NCBI GenBank assembly: GCA_039193455.1
Contig: JBCCWO010000010.1
Location: forward strand, 70,142 to 134,141
From: JBCBGF01 sp039193455
GTDB lineage: Bacteria; Pseudomonadota; Alphaproteobacteria; Rhodobacterales; Rhodobacteraceae
DNA length: 64,000 bases
Direction: 5' to 3'
The position numbers and the translations under genes are program-made. Shown here one piece after another: positions 27,964 through 36,702 of this stretch. The notes under the pieces are model-generated. The model searched no databases. It was not told the origin of the DNA and worked only from the letters and a program-made list of their open reading frames with translations. Position 1 is the stretch's first letter; each line of letters opens with the position of its first letter.

Positions 27964-28740
27964 ATGCCCCGCCGTTTCATAGACCTGTCCGTCGCGCTGG
28001 AGGCCGAGATTGCCTCGGATCCAGACGTCATGCTGCCCGAGATTGAGTATATGTCCCACGCTGACACCGCGTCGCAGGTTATGGCGTTCTTTCCGGGTCT
28101 GAAACAGGACGACTTGCCCGGGCGGGAAGGCTGGGCGGTCGAGAAACTCAGCATCTACACCCATAACGGCACGCATCTGGACGCCCCCTACCATCACCAT
28201 TCGACGATGAACGGAGGCCAGCCCGCGGCGACCATTGATGAAGTGCCGTTGGAGTGGTGTTTCAATCCGGGGGTAAAGCTGGATTTCCGCGCGTTTGACG
28301 ATGGCTATCTGGTGACGCCCGACGACATCGACGCCGAGCTTGAGCGCATCGGTCACAGGCTACAACCGCTGGACATTGTTGTGGTCAATACATCGGCCGG
28401 GGCGCGGTACGGCCAGCCGGATTATCTGGCTAAAGGGTGCGGCATGGGGCGCGACGCGACCTTGCATTTGCTGCGCCAGGGGGTGCGGGTGACGGGAACC
28501 GATGCCTGGAGCTGGGATGCGCCGTTCTCCACCACGGCCAAGCGCTATGCCGAGACCGGCGATGCCAGCCTGATCTGGGAAGGTCACCGGGCAAGCATGG
28601 AGATCGGCTACTGCCACCTCGAAAAGCTGGCCAATCTCGATCAGCTTCCGCCGACCGGTTTCACCGTCTCGTGCTTCCCGTTCAAAATCAAAAGGGCCTC
28701 GGCAGGGTTCACCCGCGCCGTGGCTATTATCGAGGACTGA
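27964..28740 (+). CDS. Cyclase-family metal-dependent hydrolase
   Basis: A 258-residue member of the cyclase/kynurenine formamidase-like family. The metal motif H-N-G-T-H-L-D-A-P-Y-H spans residues 67-77. Enzymes of this family hydrolyse amides or lactones such as N-formylkynurenine or isatin. ATG 27964 follows AGGAGA. Its position between the TRAP transporter and the beta-keto acid cleavage enzyme implies an early hydrolytic step in breakdown of the imported compound, but the substrate is not known. Confidence 0.88.
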   Translation: MPRRFIDLSVALEAEIASDPDVMLPEIEYMSHADTASQVMAFFPGLKQDDLPGREGWAVEKLSIYTHNGTHLDAPYHHHSTMNGGQPAATIDEVPLEWCFNPGVKLDFRAFDDGYLVTPDDIDAELERIGHRLQPLDIVVVNTSAGARYGQPDYLAKGCGMGRDATLHLLRQGVRVTGTDAWSWDAPFSTTAKRYAETGDASLIWEGHRASMEIGYCHLEKLANLDQLPPTGFTVSCFPFKIKRASAGFTRAVAIIED

Positions 28741-28743
28741 CGC

Positions 28744-29676
28744 ATGCCCAAGAAAACCATCATCTCGTGCGCCATCACCGGGGCGGTGCACACGCCGACG
28801 ATGTCCCCCTACCTGCCGGTGCACCCCGACACGATTGCGGAACAGGCGATTGCGGCGGCTGAGGCGGGTGCGGCGATCCTGCACCTGCATGCCCGCAATC
28901 CCGCGAACGGGGCGCCCTCAGTCGATCCGGCACATTTCGCCGAGATGCTGCCGCGCATTCGCGAAGCGACCAATGCGGTCGTCAATATCTCAACCGGAGG
29001 CAACCCGGTGATGACGGTGGCCGAACGGATCCCGCCCGCGCTGACCTACTCGCCGGAAATGTGCAGCATGAACATGGGGTCGATGAACTTTGCACTGCAT
29101 CCGCTGGCCGACCGGTACAGTGACTGGAAGGAAGACTGGGAAGAGGGGTATCTTCGGGGGTCTGATGCCAACATCTTTCGCAACACCTTCGCCGACATCA
29201 AGCTGATCTCACAAGAGCTGGGCGGTGCCCCGCATCACGTGAAGTTTGAGCATGAGTGCTATGACGTCGGCCACCTCTACAACCTGAAGTTCTGCCTCGA
29301 TCAGGGGATGTTCCGCAGGCCGATCTTCCTGCAATTCGTCATGGGAATTCTGGGCGGTATCTCGGCCGAACTCGACAACCTGATGTTCTTGAAACAGACG
29401 GCGGACAAGCTGTTTGGCGATGACTACCAATGGTCCGTGATCGGGGCCGGCGCGCAGCAGATGCGCATGGCCAGCGTTGCGGCACAGATGGGCGGCCATG
29501 TGCGCGTCGGTCTGGAAGACTCGCTGTATATCGCGCGCGGCGAACTGGCCCCCTCGAACGCTGCGCAGGTCGAAAAGATGGTCCGCATCCTGCGGGAACA
29601 GGGCAATGACCCCGCGACGCCGGATGAAGCCCGCGAGATCCTGGGGCTGAAGGGCGCAGATAAGGTAAAGTTCTGA
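28744..29676 (+). CDS. Beta-keto acid cleavage enzyme (BKACE/Kce family)
   Basis: A 310-residue TIM-barrel zinc enzyme that condenses a beta-keto acid with acetyl-CoA to give acetoacetate and a new acyl-CoA. Zinc ligands His47 and His49 lie in LHLHARNP and further family motifs are EMCSMNMGSMNF and VGLEDSLYIARGELAPSNA. The ORF is full length. It lies three bases after the cyclase gene and overlaps OsmC by one base, so all belong to one catabolic operon. Specificity differs widely within the family and cannot be read here. Confidence 0.93.
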   Translation: MPKKTIISCAITGAVHTPTMSPYLPVHPDTIAEQAIAAAEAGAAILHLHARNPANGAPSVDPAHFAEMLPRIREATNAVVNISTGGNPVMTVAERIPPALTYSPEMCSMNMGSMNFALHPLADRYSDWKEDWEEGYLRGSDANIFRNTFADIKLISQELGGAPHHVKFEHECYDVGHLYNLKFCLDQGMFRRPIFLQFVMGILGGISAELDNLMFLKQTADKLFGDDYQWSVIGAGAQQMRMASVAAQMGGHVRVGLEDSLYIARGELAPSNAAQVEKMVRILREQGNDPATPDEAREILGLKGADKVKF

Positions 29677-30173
29677 TGGAAGTGACCCAACCCAAGGATC
29701 CGCTCACGGTGACGTTCACTTGCAGCGGTCAGGCCGTCGGCAAGATGCGCAACGATCTTGATGTGCGCATGACCGAGCCGATGGAAGAGCGCTTCACGCT
29801 CGCAACCGATGAGGGACCGTTTCACGGGGGCGATGCCACCGCCCCGCCACCTCTGGCCCTGTTCGTGGGCGGCCTGACCGGGTGCATTATGACCCAGCTG
29901 CGGGCTTTTGCAAAACGTATGGATGTGAAAATTGACGACCTGCGGGTCGAAACGACCGTGCGCTGGCAGTGGACGCCGAAGGGTCGGATTTACGAGACCG
30001 CGCCCAAGTCCTTTGAGATCGATATCTTTCTGGAAAGCGCGGCGGCGTTGGACAAGCAGGTGGAGTTGATCCAGGCCGCCAAGAAAGGGTGCTTTGTCGA
30101 ACAGACGCTTGGCGTCAGCAATACGATCACCCATCGCATTAAGACGCCATCCGGTTTTGAGATAGTTGAGTGA
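29676..30173 (+). CDS. OsmC-family protein
   Basis: A 165-residue OsmC/Ohr-fold protein. Both redox Cys positions are present (GGLTGCIMTQL and AKKGCFVEQTL), compatible with thiol peroxidase activity or acyl-thioester hydrolysis. ATG 29676 overlaps the BKACE stop by one base (TGATG). In this setting it may act on a pathway intermediate rather than on a general peroxide. Confidence 0.85.
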   Translation: MEVTQPKDPLTVTFTCSGQAVGKMRNDLDVRMTEPMEERFTLATDEGPFHGGDATAPPPLALFVGGLTGCIMTQLRAFAKRMDVKIDDLRVETTVRWQWTPKGRIYETAPKSFEIDIFLESAAALDKQVELIQAAKKGCFVEQTLGVSNTITHRIKTPSGFEIVE

Positions 30174-30307
30174 TGGATCGTACCTCGCGGGGTTGCTCGC
30201 TGAGGCCCTGTTGAGGGTGTAAACGTTCGTCCTGCCAATCAACGCCTTTCACCGGCTTGGAAACCCGCCGCGATCGCGGCATATTTCTCCAAACCAAGAG
30301 GTGGCCC

Positions 30308-30919
30308 ATGCACGACCACGCCCACCACGGAAACGAGCTTGATGAGATGACGGCGCGCGTGCGGGCGCTTGAGACGATACTGGTCGAGAAGGGCCTGATT
30401 GATCCCGCCGCCGTAGACGCAATCATCGAGACTTATGAACACAAGGTTGGGCCGCGAAACGGTGCCGCTGTGGTCGCCCGTGCCTGGAACGACCCGGACT
30501 TCGCCGATTGGTTACGCCGCGACGCAAGCGCGGCGATCGCATCGATGGGGTTTGTTGGTCGCCAGGGTGAGCACATGGTGGCGGTCTTCAACACGCCCAC
30601 CGCGCACAACCTCGTGGTCTGTACGCTTTGCTCCTGTTACCCGTGGCCGGTTCTTGGCCTGCCGCCAGCCTGGTACAAAGCGCCCGCCTACCGCGCGCGC
30701 GCCGTGCGCGAGCCGCGCGCAGTGTTGGCCGAATTTGGCGTTACATTGCCCCAAGAGACGCAAATTCAAGTTTGGGATTCGACCGCCGAGGTCCGATATC
30801 TGGTCATCCCGCAGCGACCGGAGGGCACCGACGCCCTGAATGCCGAGGCGCTGGCAGCGCTCGTCTCACGCGACAGCATGATAGGCTGCGGATTGGCCCG
30901 ATCGCCGGAGGCCGCGTGA
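30308..30919 (+). CDS. nthA: Nitrile hydratase alpha subunit, cobalt type
   Basis: A 203-residue alpha subunit. The metal site is C105-T-L-C108-S-C110; Thr in the second position indicates the Co(III) rather than the Fe(III) form, and the cysteines are normally oxidised post-translationally. It hydrates nitriles to amides together with the beta subunit. ATG 30308 follows an AGAGGTGG ribosome-binding site; the N-terminus is His-rich (MHDHAHHGN). It follows OsmC by 134 bases and overlaps nthB by four. Confidence 0.96.
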   Translation: MHDHAHHGNELDEMTARVRALETILVEKGLIDPAAVDAIIETYEHKVGPRNGAAVVARAWNDPDFADWLRRDASAAIASMGFVGRQGEHMVAVFNTPTAHNLVVCTLCSCYPWPVLGLPPAWYKAPAYRARAVREPRAVLAEFGVTLPQETQIQVWDSTAEVRYLVIPQRPEGTDALNAEALAALVSRDSMIGCGLARSPEAA

Positions 30920-31572
30920 ACGGCCCCCAGGATCTGGGCGGTCGGCACGGCTTTGGGCCGGTTCTGCCCGAGGACGAAGGCATACGGTTTCATGCCGACT
31001 GGGAAAAGCGCGTCTTGGGTGTGACCCTCGCGGCAGGCGCCTTGGGCCATTGGAACATCGATGCTTCGCGTCATGCCCGCGAGAGTTTGCCGCCGGCGAC
31101 GTACCTATCCGCAAGCTATTATGCGATCTGGCTGCGCGCGCTTGAGACACTTCTTGTCGACGCGGGCGAAGTGACGGTGGAAGAACTGTCGCGCGGCCAC
31201 GCCGACGCGCCCGGCCACCGTCAGGACCGCCGCTTGATGGCGGACGGCGTCGAAGACGTGCTTGCAACGGGCGGACCCGCGAACAGAGACGGCCCTGTCC
31301 CGGTCTTCTCAATCGGGGACCGGGTGCGCACGCGCAACCATCAACCATCGGGCCATACCCGTCTGCCTGGCTACGCGCGCGGTTGCACCGGTGTCGTCAC
31401 GGCCGTCCATGGGCCACACGTCTACCCCGACACGAACGCCCATTTCGAGGGTGAGAACCCAAAGCCGCTCTACACCGTGCGCTTTGCCGCCGCTGACCTG
31501 TACGGAGACGACGCGGATCCCACGCTGACGGTCAGCATCGACGCATGGGAACCCTACCTTGAACCGGCCTGA
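30916..31572 (+). CDS. nthB: Nitrile hydratase beta subunit
   Basis: A 218-residue beta subunit. It begins MNGPQDLGGRHGFGPVLPE, with the family's N-terminal motif, and ends in the SH3-like barrel (FSIGDRVRTRN to TVRFAAADLYG). GTG 30916 overlaps the alpha stop (GTGA). No amidase gene is seen nearby, so the amide product must be processed elsewhere or excreted. Confidence 0.95.
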   Translation: MNGPQDLGGRHGFGPVLPEDEGIRFHADWEKRVLGVTLAAGALGHWNIDASRHARESLPPATYLSASYYAIWLRALETLLVDAGEVTVEELSRGHADAPGHRQDRRLMADGVEDVLATGGPANRDGPVPVFSIGDRVRTRNHQPSGHTRLPGYARGCTGVVTAVHGPHVYPDTNAHFEGENPKPLYTVRFAAADLYGDDADPTLTVSIDAWEPYLEPA

Positions 31573-31864
31573 GGCGCCGTTCGAGGAGCCCTGGCAAGCG
31601 CAACTCTTTGCGCTGACGGTCGCGCTGAACGAGGCGGGGCACTTTGCTTGGGCGGATTGGGCTGCGGTGTTCGGCCCGAAGGTGCAGAACGTTGGCGCCG
31701 AGCACTACTGGCAGGCTTGGTCGGACGCTCTGGTAGCGCTTCTTGAGGATCGGGGGATCGCACGTGCTGCTGAGATTCAAGCGCTGACGCACCGCTGGCA
31801 AGCGGCCGCCCGCGCAACGCCGCATGGTCAACCGATTGAGTTGCCGGCAGCCGCGCCGGGCTGA
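31559..31864 (+). CDS. Nitrile hydratase accessory/activator protein
   Basis: A 101-residue protein related to the small NHase activators and to the N-terminal part of the beta subunit (EEPWQAQLFALTVALNEAG, then WADWAAVFG). Such proteins escort cobalt into the alpha subunit. The only plausible start is TTG 31559, overlapping nthB by 14 bases. Its presence supports an active cobalt enzyme. Confidence 0.88.
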   Translation: MNRPEAPFEEPWQAQLFALTVALNEAGHFAWADWAAVFGPKVQNVGAEHYWQAWSDALVALLEDRGIARAAEIQALTHRWQAAARATPHGQPIELPAAAPG

Positions 31865-32019
31865 GCGCAGGAAGTGTGTTTTTTTGAGCCCGCCACCCAC
31901 CGGGAACGTGCGGCCACTGCGCAGTTCCCGTTCGTGCCACGGTCCGAGGCCACGTTTCGTGTCGACGCTAGCGCTCCAGCAAAATTTCACTCTGCTTCCG
32001 TGATCCCAACAGGTTAGAC

Positions 32020-32808
32020 TTGGCGCGCTTGGCGGAGGACGCGAACATCGAGGACCATGCTTCAGATCACGCGCAGACGGCACTGGCCGGGCTCCGCCGA
32101 TCCTTCGACACGTACTATCGCGATCACGCCCGCGCGAAGCGAATGCATGCACTGAACGCAAGCTTGGTACCTTCGGGCGCGGTTGTTTTTGACATCGGCG
32201 CCCATGTCGGTGACCGGACCGGCAGCTTCCTGCGCCTTGGCGCCCAGGTCGTGGCCCTTGAACCCCAACCGTTGTTGTTTCGCGCGCTTCGGCGGCTCTA
32301 CGGGCGGTGCCCAAAGGCGACCCTGCGTGCCGAAGCGGTCGGCGCGAAGAATGGAGAGACGGACCTCTACCTCAACCCTTCAAACCCGACCATCGCCACG
32401 ACGTCGCCTGCTTTCCTCGCCGCGGCCGATGGCGCCGAGGGATGGGAAGCGGAGACGTGGACAGGCCAGACCCGCGTGCCGGTGACAACGCTTGACGCAT
32501 TGATCGAGACCTATGGCCCGCCGGGTTTCATAAAAATCGATGTTGAGGGGCACGAACCAGAGGTTCTTGCCGGCCTTTCGACGGCCATCCCCCTCTTGTC
32601 TTTCGAATTCACGACGATCCAACGCCAAGCGGCCCAGACCTGTATCGACCGATTGTGTTCACTCGGGCGCTATCAGTTCAATTTCAGCCTGGGCGAGGAT
32701 CATGCGATGCAGCTTGAGACCTGGGTGGATGGCGGTGAGATGGGGCAGAGGATCGATGCATTGCCCCATGCCGCAAACTCCGGCGATGTCTATGCAAGGC
32801 TCGTCTAG
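32020..32808 (+). CDS. FkbM-family methyltransferase
   Basis: A 262-residue SAM-dependent methyltransferase. The SAM motif is VVFDIGAHVGDRTG, followed by VVALEPQP and the FkbM-type GFIKIDVEGHEPEVL. Usual substrates are sugars or polyketide hydroxyls. The apparent start is TTG 32020 with a weak AGG upstream. It stands alone between the nitrile hydratase genes and a convergent YceI gene. Confidence 0.85.
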   Translation: MARLAEDANIEDHASDHAQTALAGLRRSFDTYYRDHARAKRMHALNASLVPSGAVVFDIGAHVGDRTGSFLRLGAQVVALEPQPLLFRALRRLYGRCPKATLRAEAVGAKNGETDLYLNPSNPTIATTSPAFLAAADGAEGWEAETWTGQTRVPVTTLDALIETYGPPGFIKIDVEGHEPEVLAGLSTAIPLLSFEFTTIQRQAAQTCIDRLCSLGRYQFNFSLGEDHAMQLETWVDGGEMGQRIDALPHAANSGDVYARLV

Positions 32809-32837
32809 AACGATTGGTTTCCATCGCAGCCGATAGG

Positions 32838-33419
32838 TCACTCCATCTTCATCGCTTCGGTTTCGATGTTGATCAGCACCGCGTCGCCGACAAGGCCGAC
32901 ACCGACGCCGTAATTCATCCCAAATGCGCTGCGCTGAATTGAGGTGGTCATCGACAGCCCGAGAACCTCGCGCTGATGTCCAAACGGATACGGCGCAGAC
33001 TTGTTGAGCGTTACGTCCAGCGTCACCGGCTGCGTTTGGCCAAGGATCGTAAGCTCGCCAGTAACCGTCCCCGACGTCGCACTCCTGGCCGAACCGCCAT
33101 TGGCGACGAAGGTGATTTGCGGATGCCGGGAGACATGGAGGAAATCGCTGTTTTTCACATGGCGATCCCGCGCCCGATTGAACGTCTCGACCGAGTCCGC
33201 GTTGATCGCGACAGATACCGCGCCAAGCTCTTGCGAGGACGCATCATAGTCAAACTGACCGCTGATCTCGGTGAACACGCCGAGCGTTTTTGCGTAGCCG
33301 ATGTGATCAACCGTGAAATACACCGTCGTATGTTCGGGATCGAGCTCATAGCGCGCCATATCGGCGTATGCAGTGCTCGCGGCGATACTCAACACGACGG
33401 TCATAACAAAGTGGCGCAT
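32838..33419 (-). CDS. YceI-family periplasmic protein
   Basis: A 193-residue secreted protein with signal peptide MRHFVMTVVLSIAASTAYA and the YceI lipocalin-like fold (ARYELDPEHTTVYFTVDHIG). These proteins bind isoprenoid quinones or similar lipids. ATG 33419 follows AGGAGAG. It is divergent from the lipid-type cluster that begins at 33542. Confidence 0.92.
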   Translation of the reverse strand: MRHFVMTVVLSIAASTAYADMARYELDPEHTTVYFTVDHIGYAKTLGVFTEISGQFDYDASSQELGAVSVAINADSVETFNRARDRHVKNSDFLHVSRHPQITFVANGGSARSATSGTVTGELTILGQTQPVTLDVTLNKSAPYPFGHQREVLGLSMTTSIQRSAFGMNYGVGVGLVGDAVLINIETEAMKME

Positions 33420-33541
33420 GATCTCTCCTGTCTTTTTTGTTCCGCTCATAACTGCGCAACCGGGCGGCTCGACCCCAGTAGGGGCGGCCTTAGCTATTGA
33501 CCCATAAGGAATAGCGCAGCTTCGGGCGTACGTGTGAATTG

Positions 33542-34321
33542 ATGAGCGGTATCACAAGATTGCGATGTGTGACGTGGAACGTTCACAGGGCGCGCGGGAC
33601 GGATGGCCGCGTCGATCCTGCGCGTGTGATGGAAGCGATTGAAACCGAACTGGCGCCGCTTTCGCTGGATGTGCTGGCGCTTCAAGAGGCTGATGAAGAA
33701 ACCCGCCCGCATCGACGTATCTTCGATGTAGGGCAGATCGCGGGGACGACGGGGCTCGACTACGCGCATACGGAGGCGCGGCTGCGCTGGGGCGCAGAAA
33801 GCGACGGGTTCCTGGGCACGATCTTGTTTTTGCACCCCAGGCATGTCCAAAGCCATGCCGACGTGATCGACCTGCCGGGCCATTGCCATCGTGGCGCGAT
33901 CTCTGTCGAAATCGGATCGGGCCCGCAACCGTTTCGCGTTGTGTCGATGCATCTTTCGCTGTCTCAGGCGCTACGCGTCGTTCAGATGCGGATCATTGGC
34001 CAATACCTGCGCCGACGGCCCTCGATGCAGACCGTGCTTTTGGGGGACTTCAACGAATGGCGCCCCTGGGGCGGCTTGATGTTCCACAAGCGCATCGTTG
34101 GGTCGCGCTTTCAGGGACCCGTACTGCCGACATTCCCAAGCCGCCGTCCATTTCTGGCGCTCGACCGCATCCTGACGGATCGCCAAGGCGCGGTGAACGC
34201 GACACAGGTGATCGCCACTGCGCCCATTGTTGCGGCATCCGACCATCTGCCGCTGTATGGCGAGGTCACAATCGCGGGAGAGGACGTTCAATCCATTGCT
34301 TCGCCGAGCGGTGTGGTTTGA
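33542..34321 (+). CDS. Endonuclease/exonuclease/phosphatase (EEP) family protein
   Basis: A 259-residue cytosolic EEP-fold hydrolase. Metal and catalytic motifs are CVTWNVHRARG, LALQEADEE, LLGDFNEW and ASDHLPLYGEV. Members cut DNA, inositol phosphates or phospholipids. Because the next genes encode a phosphatidyltransferase and a YbhN-like protein, as E. coli YbhP neighbours ClsB and YbhN, a phospholipid or headgroup phosphodiesterase role is more likely than DNA repair. First gene of a nine-gene run. Confidence 0.85.
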   Translation: MSGITRLRCVTWNVHRARGTDGRVDPARVMEAIETELAPLSLDVLALQEADEETRPHRRIFDVGQIAGTTGLDYAHTEARLRWGAESDGFLGTILFLHPRHVQSHADVIDLPGHCHRGAISVEIGSGPQPFRVVSMHLSLSQALRVVQMRIIGQYLRRRPSMQTVLLGDFNEWRPWGGLMFHKRIVGSRFQGPVLPTFPSRRPFLALDRILTDRQGAVNATQVIATAPIVAASDHLPLYGEVTIAGEDVQSIASPSGVV

Positions 34322-34369
34322 CATCCGGGCTTCAATGCTAACTCTGCTTAATTGCTTGCGGATTTTGCG

Positions 34370-35092
34370 ATGATACGAGGGGATCTACGCGCGCCACTGC
34401 GCCTGAAAGACAGATCTGCGCCGGCACACCAGGCGCTGCGTGTCTCCGTTTGTCTGTTGGCCGTGCTCTCTCTGGCGAGTTTTGGCACGCTGGGTGCGCC
34501 ACTGTTGCCTCCAGCGATCTTTGCCGCAATCGCGCTGATCGTCGCGCATTACACGCTCACTTACTACCCCCATGGCGAGTTTGGGTTGTGCAATGCCATC
34601 ACACTGATCCGTGCGGCTATCGTCGCCTTTCTGATTGGTGCTCTGTTCGACACGGCCTTCTCGGTCTGGCTGTTTTTTGAGCTTTCCGTTGTCGCCTTTG
34701 CTCTGGATGCGGTGGATGGGTGGTTGGCCCGCCGATCTGGCCTCGCCTCCGGGTTCGGGGCGCGCTTTGACATGGAAACGGACTCTGGGCTGGCGGCTGT
34801 GTTGGCCGTTTGGATCCTGATGGAGGGGACCGCTGGGCCGGAAGTCCTTGTGCTTGGTTTTGCGCGCTATTGGTTCTTGGCGGCGATGGTCGCCCTGCCT
34901 GCGTTGCGGGCCGAACTGCCCGCGTCGTTTCGCCGGAAGGCGGTGTGCGTCTTCCAGATCGGCACGCTGATCGCACTCATCCTTCCGGTGACGCCGCCTT
35001 CGGTTGCACTTCTGGCGGCCATGATCGCGGCCATGCTGGTGATTTGGTCGTTTGCAATCGACATCGTCTGGCTTTTGCGGCGCGGCGCATGA
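34370..35092 (+). CDS. CDP-alcohol phosphatidyltransferase family enzyme
   Basis: A 240-residue inner-membrane enzyme with about six helices. The full catalytic signature is present: D113, D116-G117, A120-R121, G130, D134 and D138. Such enzymes transfer a phosphatidyl group from CDP-diacylglycerol (or a CDP-linked donor) to an alcohol, giving a phospholipid. ATG 34370 is used; TTG 34352 is possible. The acceptor alcohol is not predictable. Its gene overlaps the next by four bases (ATGA). Confidence 0.9.
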   Translation: MIRGDLRAPLRLKDRSAPAHQALRVSVCLLAVLSLASFGTLGAPLLPPAIFAAIALIVAHYTLTYYPHGEFGLCNAITLIRAAIVAFLIGALFDTAFSVWLFFELSVVAFALDAVDGWLARRSGLASGFGARFDMETDSGLAAVLAVWILMEGTAGPEVLVLGFARYWFLAAMVALPALRAELPASFRRKAVCVFQIGTLIALILPVTPPSVALLAAMIAAMLVIWSFAIDIVWLLRRGA

Positions 35093-36702
35093 AGCGAGCG
35101 GTGTTGTTGGCGATTGGGGCGGCGGTGATCTTTGCCGCGCTCGTTCTTCCGAACCATCCGGGGACGATGAAGTGGGGCGCGCTGAACCGCTGGCCGCTGG
35201 AGCTGCCGGTGATCCTGCTGGCCGTCATCGCCTTGGGTCGACAGCGATTCCTAATACACGCGCTTGCCGCGGTGCTCGTCGCGGCCGTGTTCATCAAGCT
35301 GGCCGACTACACAACATTCAGCGCCTACAACCGCACCTTTAACCCGATCCTTGATCTCTACCTGATCGAGGCGGGGGTCTCTCTTCTGCGCGACAGTATC
35401 GGCGGGCCTGCGACGGCGGTCGCCGTGGTGCTCGGCGTTCTTTTCCTCGGAGCGCTCTATTCGGCCTTTTATTGGAGCCTGCGCCTATGGTCCCAAGTCA
35501 ACGCACCCGGCGCGGTCCGTGGTGTCGCGGCGATCGCCGCCATCGGGGCGGCGGGATGGGCCGTTGCGGATGCTGGACATCATCTCAAGTACTGGAGCTT
35601 TGAGCGCAGCCCACCGGGCAGCGCATGGACCAGTCGCCTGACCTTCAAACGCGCCGTGGAAATGCAGGCAACCGCACGGGACCTCACACGCTTTAGCGCA
35701 GAGGCCCGCACCGACTCCTATGCCGACCGCCGCGATCTGTTGGGCGCCCTCGAAGGGCGCGACGTGGTGTTGATCTGGATTGAAAGCTACGGGCGCGCGA
35801 GCTTTGACAACCCGCTCTACGCGCCCACCCATTTGGCAACGCTGCGCAAAGCAACGGAAGAGATTTCTGCCGCCGGGCTCGCCATCAAAAGCGGATGGAT
35901 GACCTCGCCCACGGCAGGTGGCCAGAGCTGGCTCGCGCATGGGGCACTGGCCAGCGGGCTTTGGACGACGGACCATGGCCGCTACAACGCGATGCTGGCC
36001 AGCGGGCGCAAATGGCTGTTTCACTTCGCGCAAGACGCCGGATACCGAACCGCAGCCATTATGCCCGCGATCACGTTGGCCTGGCCAGAAAGCAGCGCGA
36101 TGGGGTTCGATGTTGTCATCCCGGCTGCGGACATGGGGTACAAAGGCGACCGCTTTCGTTGGGTGACAATGCCGGATCAGTTCACGCTGGTTTCCTACCG
36201 GGATCTTCTGCCGCCCGACCCGCGGCCAGATTTCGTGCAGATCGCGCTCATCTCATCCCACGCGCCCTGGACGCCGATTGCCCGGATGGTGCCGTGGGAG
36301 GATGTGGGCGACGGCACGATCTTCAATGCGATGGCCGCCCAAGGCCCGGCACCGCGGGAACTTTGGAAAGACCGCGACGCGGTGCGCGATGCCTATCGCC
36401 GCTCGGTCGACTATGCCTTGCGCGCGGCGTTTTCCTATGTGGCCCGGCGCGGCGACGAGGCCCCGCTTATGATCGTCGCTGGCGATCATCAGGCGGCAAG
36501 CTTCGTGGCGGGAAGCGAAAACATGGATGTGGCTGTCCACATGATCGGGCCGGACCATGTGCTGGAGCGCATCGCGCACTGGGGGTGGACCGATGGGCTT
36601 GTACCCGCGGCGGACGGGCCAGTTCGGCGCTTGGACACGTTTCGAGATGACTTTCTTGAGGCGTTCACCGCGCCCGCGCAGTCGGCCATGGCCACCCCAT
36701 GA
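35089..36702 (+). CDS. Membrane-anchored sulfatase/phosphoethanolamine-transferase-fold protein
   Basis: A 537-residue protein: four or so N-terminal membrane helices (residues 1-180) and a periplasmic alkaline-phosphatase-superfamily domain. Visible motifs are VVLIWIESYGRASFDN (nucleophile region), LISSHAPW and IVAGDHQAASFV (metal-binding Asp-His). This layout is shared with lipid-modifying EptA/LtaS-like enzymes, which move phosphoethanolamine or phosphoglycerol headgroups. Coupled by ATGA to its neighbours on both sides. Confidence 0.8.
   Translation: MKRAVLLAIGAAVIFAALVLPNHPGTMKWGALNRWPLELPVILLAVIALGRQRFLIHALAAVLVAAVFIKLADYTTFSAYNRTFNPILDLYLIEAGVSLLRDSIGGPATAVAVVLGVLFLGALYSAFYWSLRLWSQVNAPGAVRGVAAIAAIGAAGWAVADAGHHLKYWSFERSPPGSAWTSRLTFKRAVEMQATARDLTRFSAEARTDSYADRRDLLGALEGRDVVLIWIESYGRASFDNPLYAPTHLATLRKATEEISAAGLAIKSGWMTSPTAGGQSWLAHGALASGLWTTDHGRYNAMLASGRKWLFHFAQDAGYRTAAIMPAITLAWPESSAMGFDVVIPAADMGYKGDRFRWVTMPDQFTLVSYRDLLPPDPRPDFVQIALISSHAPWTPIARMVPWEDVGDGTIFNAMAAQGPAPRELWKDRDAVRDAYRRSVDYALRAAFSYVARRGDEAPLMIVAGDHQAASFVAGSENMDVAVHMIGPDHVLERIAHWGWTDGLVPAADGPVRRLDTFRDDFLEAFTAPAQSAMATP

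Noticed and set aside
31532..32314. Minus-strand frame of 260 codons over the NHase accessory and FkbM genes
   Set aside because: Arg/Ser/Pro-rich shadow antisense to two recognised genes.
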